Source: Clostridia bacterium
Lineage (GTDB): Bacteria > Bacillota > Clostridia > Christensenellales > Aristaeellaceae
Length of the DNA stretch: 50,020 bases
Assembly: GCA_017430225.1 (NCBI GenBank)
Contig: JAFRNK010000108.1
Coordinates: 1 to 50,020, forward strand
Reading direction: 5' to 3'
Shown: positions 49,873 through 50,020 of the stretch, piece after piece
Layout: the number at the start of each line of letters is the position of its first letter
How positions within the stretch are numbered: the stretch's first letter is position 1
Translations under genes and position numbers: made by a program
The notes under the pieces: model-generated
The model's input: the letters and a program-made list of their open reading frames with translations, nothing else
The model's database searches: none
Told to the model about the DNA's origin: nothing

Positions 49873-50020
49873 ATGGCCTAGCAACATTTTGAGCGCACGA
49901 AGCCCCATGTCAACATCGGCACAATCGGTCACGTTGACCACGGCAAGACGACCCTGACCGCCGCCATCACGATGGTACTGGCCAAGGCGGGTCAGGCCCA
50001 GGCGATGAAGTACGACGAAA
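49873..50020 (+). CDS. tuf: Elongation factor Tu, 5' part, with in-frame TAG at codon 3
   Basis: ATG 49873 follows AAGGAGGAG. The reading gives [26 protein letters not shown], then the G1 P-loop GHVDHGKT, then TLTAAIT, and continues off the window. All of this is canonical EF-Tu except that codon 3, normally lysine (AAG or AAA), is TAG at 49879-49881. EF-Tu delivers aminoacyl-tRNA to the ribosome and is essential, so a real nonsense codon would require another tuf copy, read-through, or a single-base sequence error (AAG to TAG). No usable downstream start precedes the P-loop. Confidence 0.85.

Noticed and set aside
49879-49881. Reassignment of TAG to an amino acid as the explanation for the tuf stop
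   Set aside because: Other genes here end correctly at TAG, such as mnmE directly after its conserved CxGK end and recN, so genome-wide recoding is not supported.

Overview
The window reads as a chromosomal segment of a GC-rich Bacillota (Clostridia) bacterium. Supporting this are Gram-positive style Shine-Dalgarno sites, the neighbourhoods tig-clpP-clpX, lspA-rluD-mnmE-argR-recN and greA-lysS, a tandem glycine riboswitch, a four-cysteine ribosomal protein L28, and a LacI-controlled plant-polysaccharide operon of the kind found in gut or rumen Clostridia. A Christensenellales-like rumen or gut lineage is a guess from gene style, not a demonstrated placement. No phage, insertion sequence with a transposase, CRISPR array or known defence system was seen.

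Layout. (1) 1-4966, minus strand: one long operon led by a TetR regulator behind a perfect TTGACA-N17-TATAAT promoter whose -10 box overlaps a 28-bp palindrome. It continues with a DUF218 membrane protein, a P-loop kinase, a nucleotidyltransferase, a PAP2 phosphatase, an iron-sulfur flavoprotein and a small protein-kinase-like protein, and the start codon of a further gene lies at the window edge. (2) 5031-12612: a membrane protein of unknown function, an inverted-repeat element, an AGCS amino-acid symporter under a tandem glycine riboswitch, a methyltransferase, and a MoxR/DUF58/membrane-protein operon. (3) 12655-15145: tRNA-Ala(CGC) followed by repeated tRNA-derived elements that bracket a secreted S37-type peptidase. 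(4) 15252-23143: Nudix hydrolase, MFS permease, an ACT-ACT-metallo-beta-lactamase fusion, a TlpA-like thioredoxin, a second Nudix, small proteins, an MscS channel and a DUF2130 protein. (5) 23323-36300: core genes tig, clpP, clpX, lspA, an rluD-like gene, mnmE, argR, recN, a cytidylate-kinase-like gene, a polytopic membrane protein, greA and lysS. (6) 36360-49082: a nine-gene minus-strand pectin/rhamnogalacturonan operon, with a divergent LacI regulator and L-rhamnose mutarotase. (7) 49100-50020: rpmB, tRNA-Gly(CCC) and the beginning of tuf.

How the genes work together. The carbohydrate locus forms a coherent pathway. A secreted binding protein and two LplB/LplC-type permeases import pectic oligosaccharides. 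GH105, PL22, a GH2 enzyme, two SGNH esterases and a polysaccharide deacetylase would remove decorations and cut the chains. L-rhamnose mutarotase handles a released sugar. The LacI regulator probably represses both divergent promoters through two matching 14-bp operators. No ABC ATPase gene is present, so a shared ATPase encoded elsewhere is expected.

Main oddities. tuf has an in-frame TAG at codon 3. A family of repeats at tRNA-Ala appears to be tRNA copies with about 130 bp inserted between the anticodon arm and the T arm. LysS carries a C-terminal Trbp111-type domain behind a cysteine-rich linker. The ACT-ACT-MBL fusion and the GH2 enzyme with a copper-amine-oxidase-like tail are uncommon architectures.
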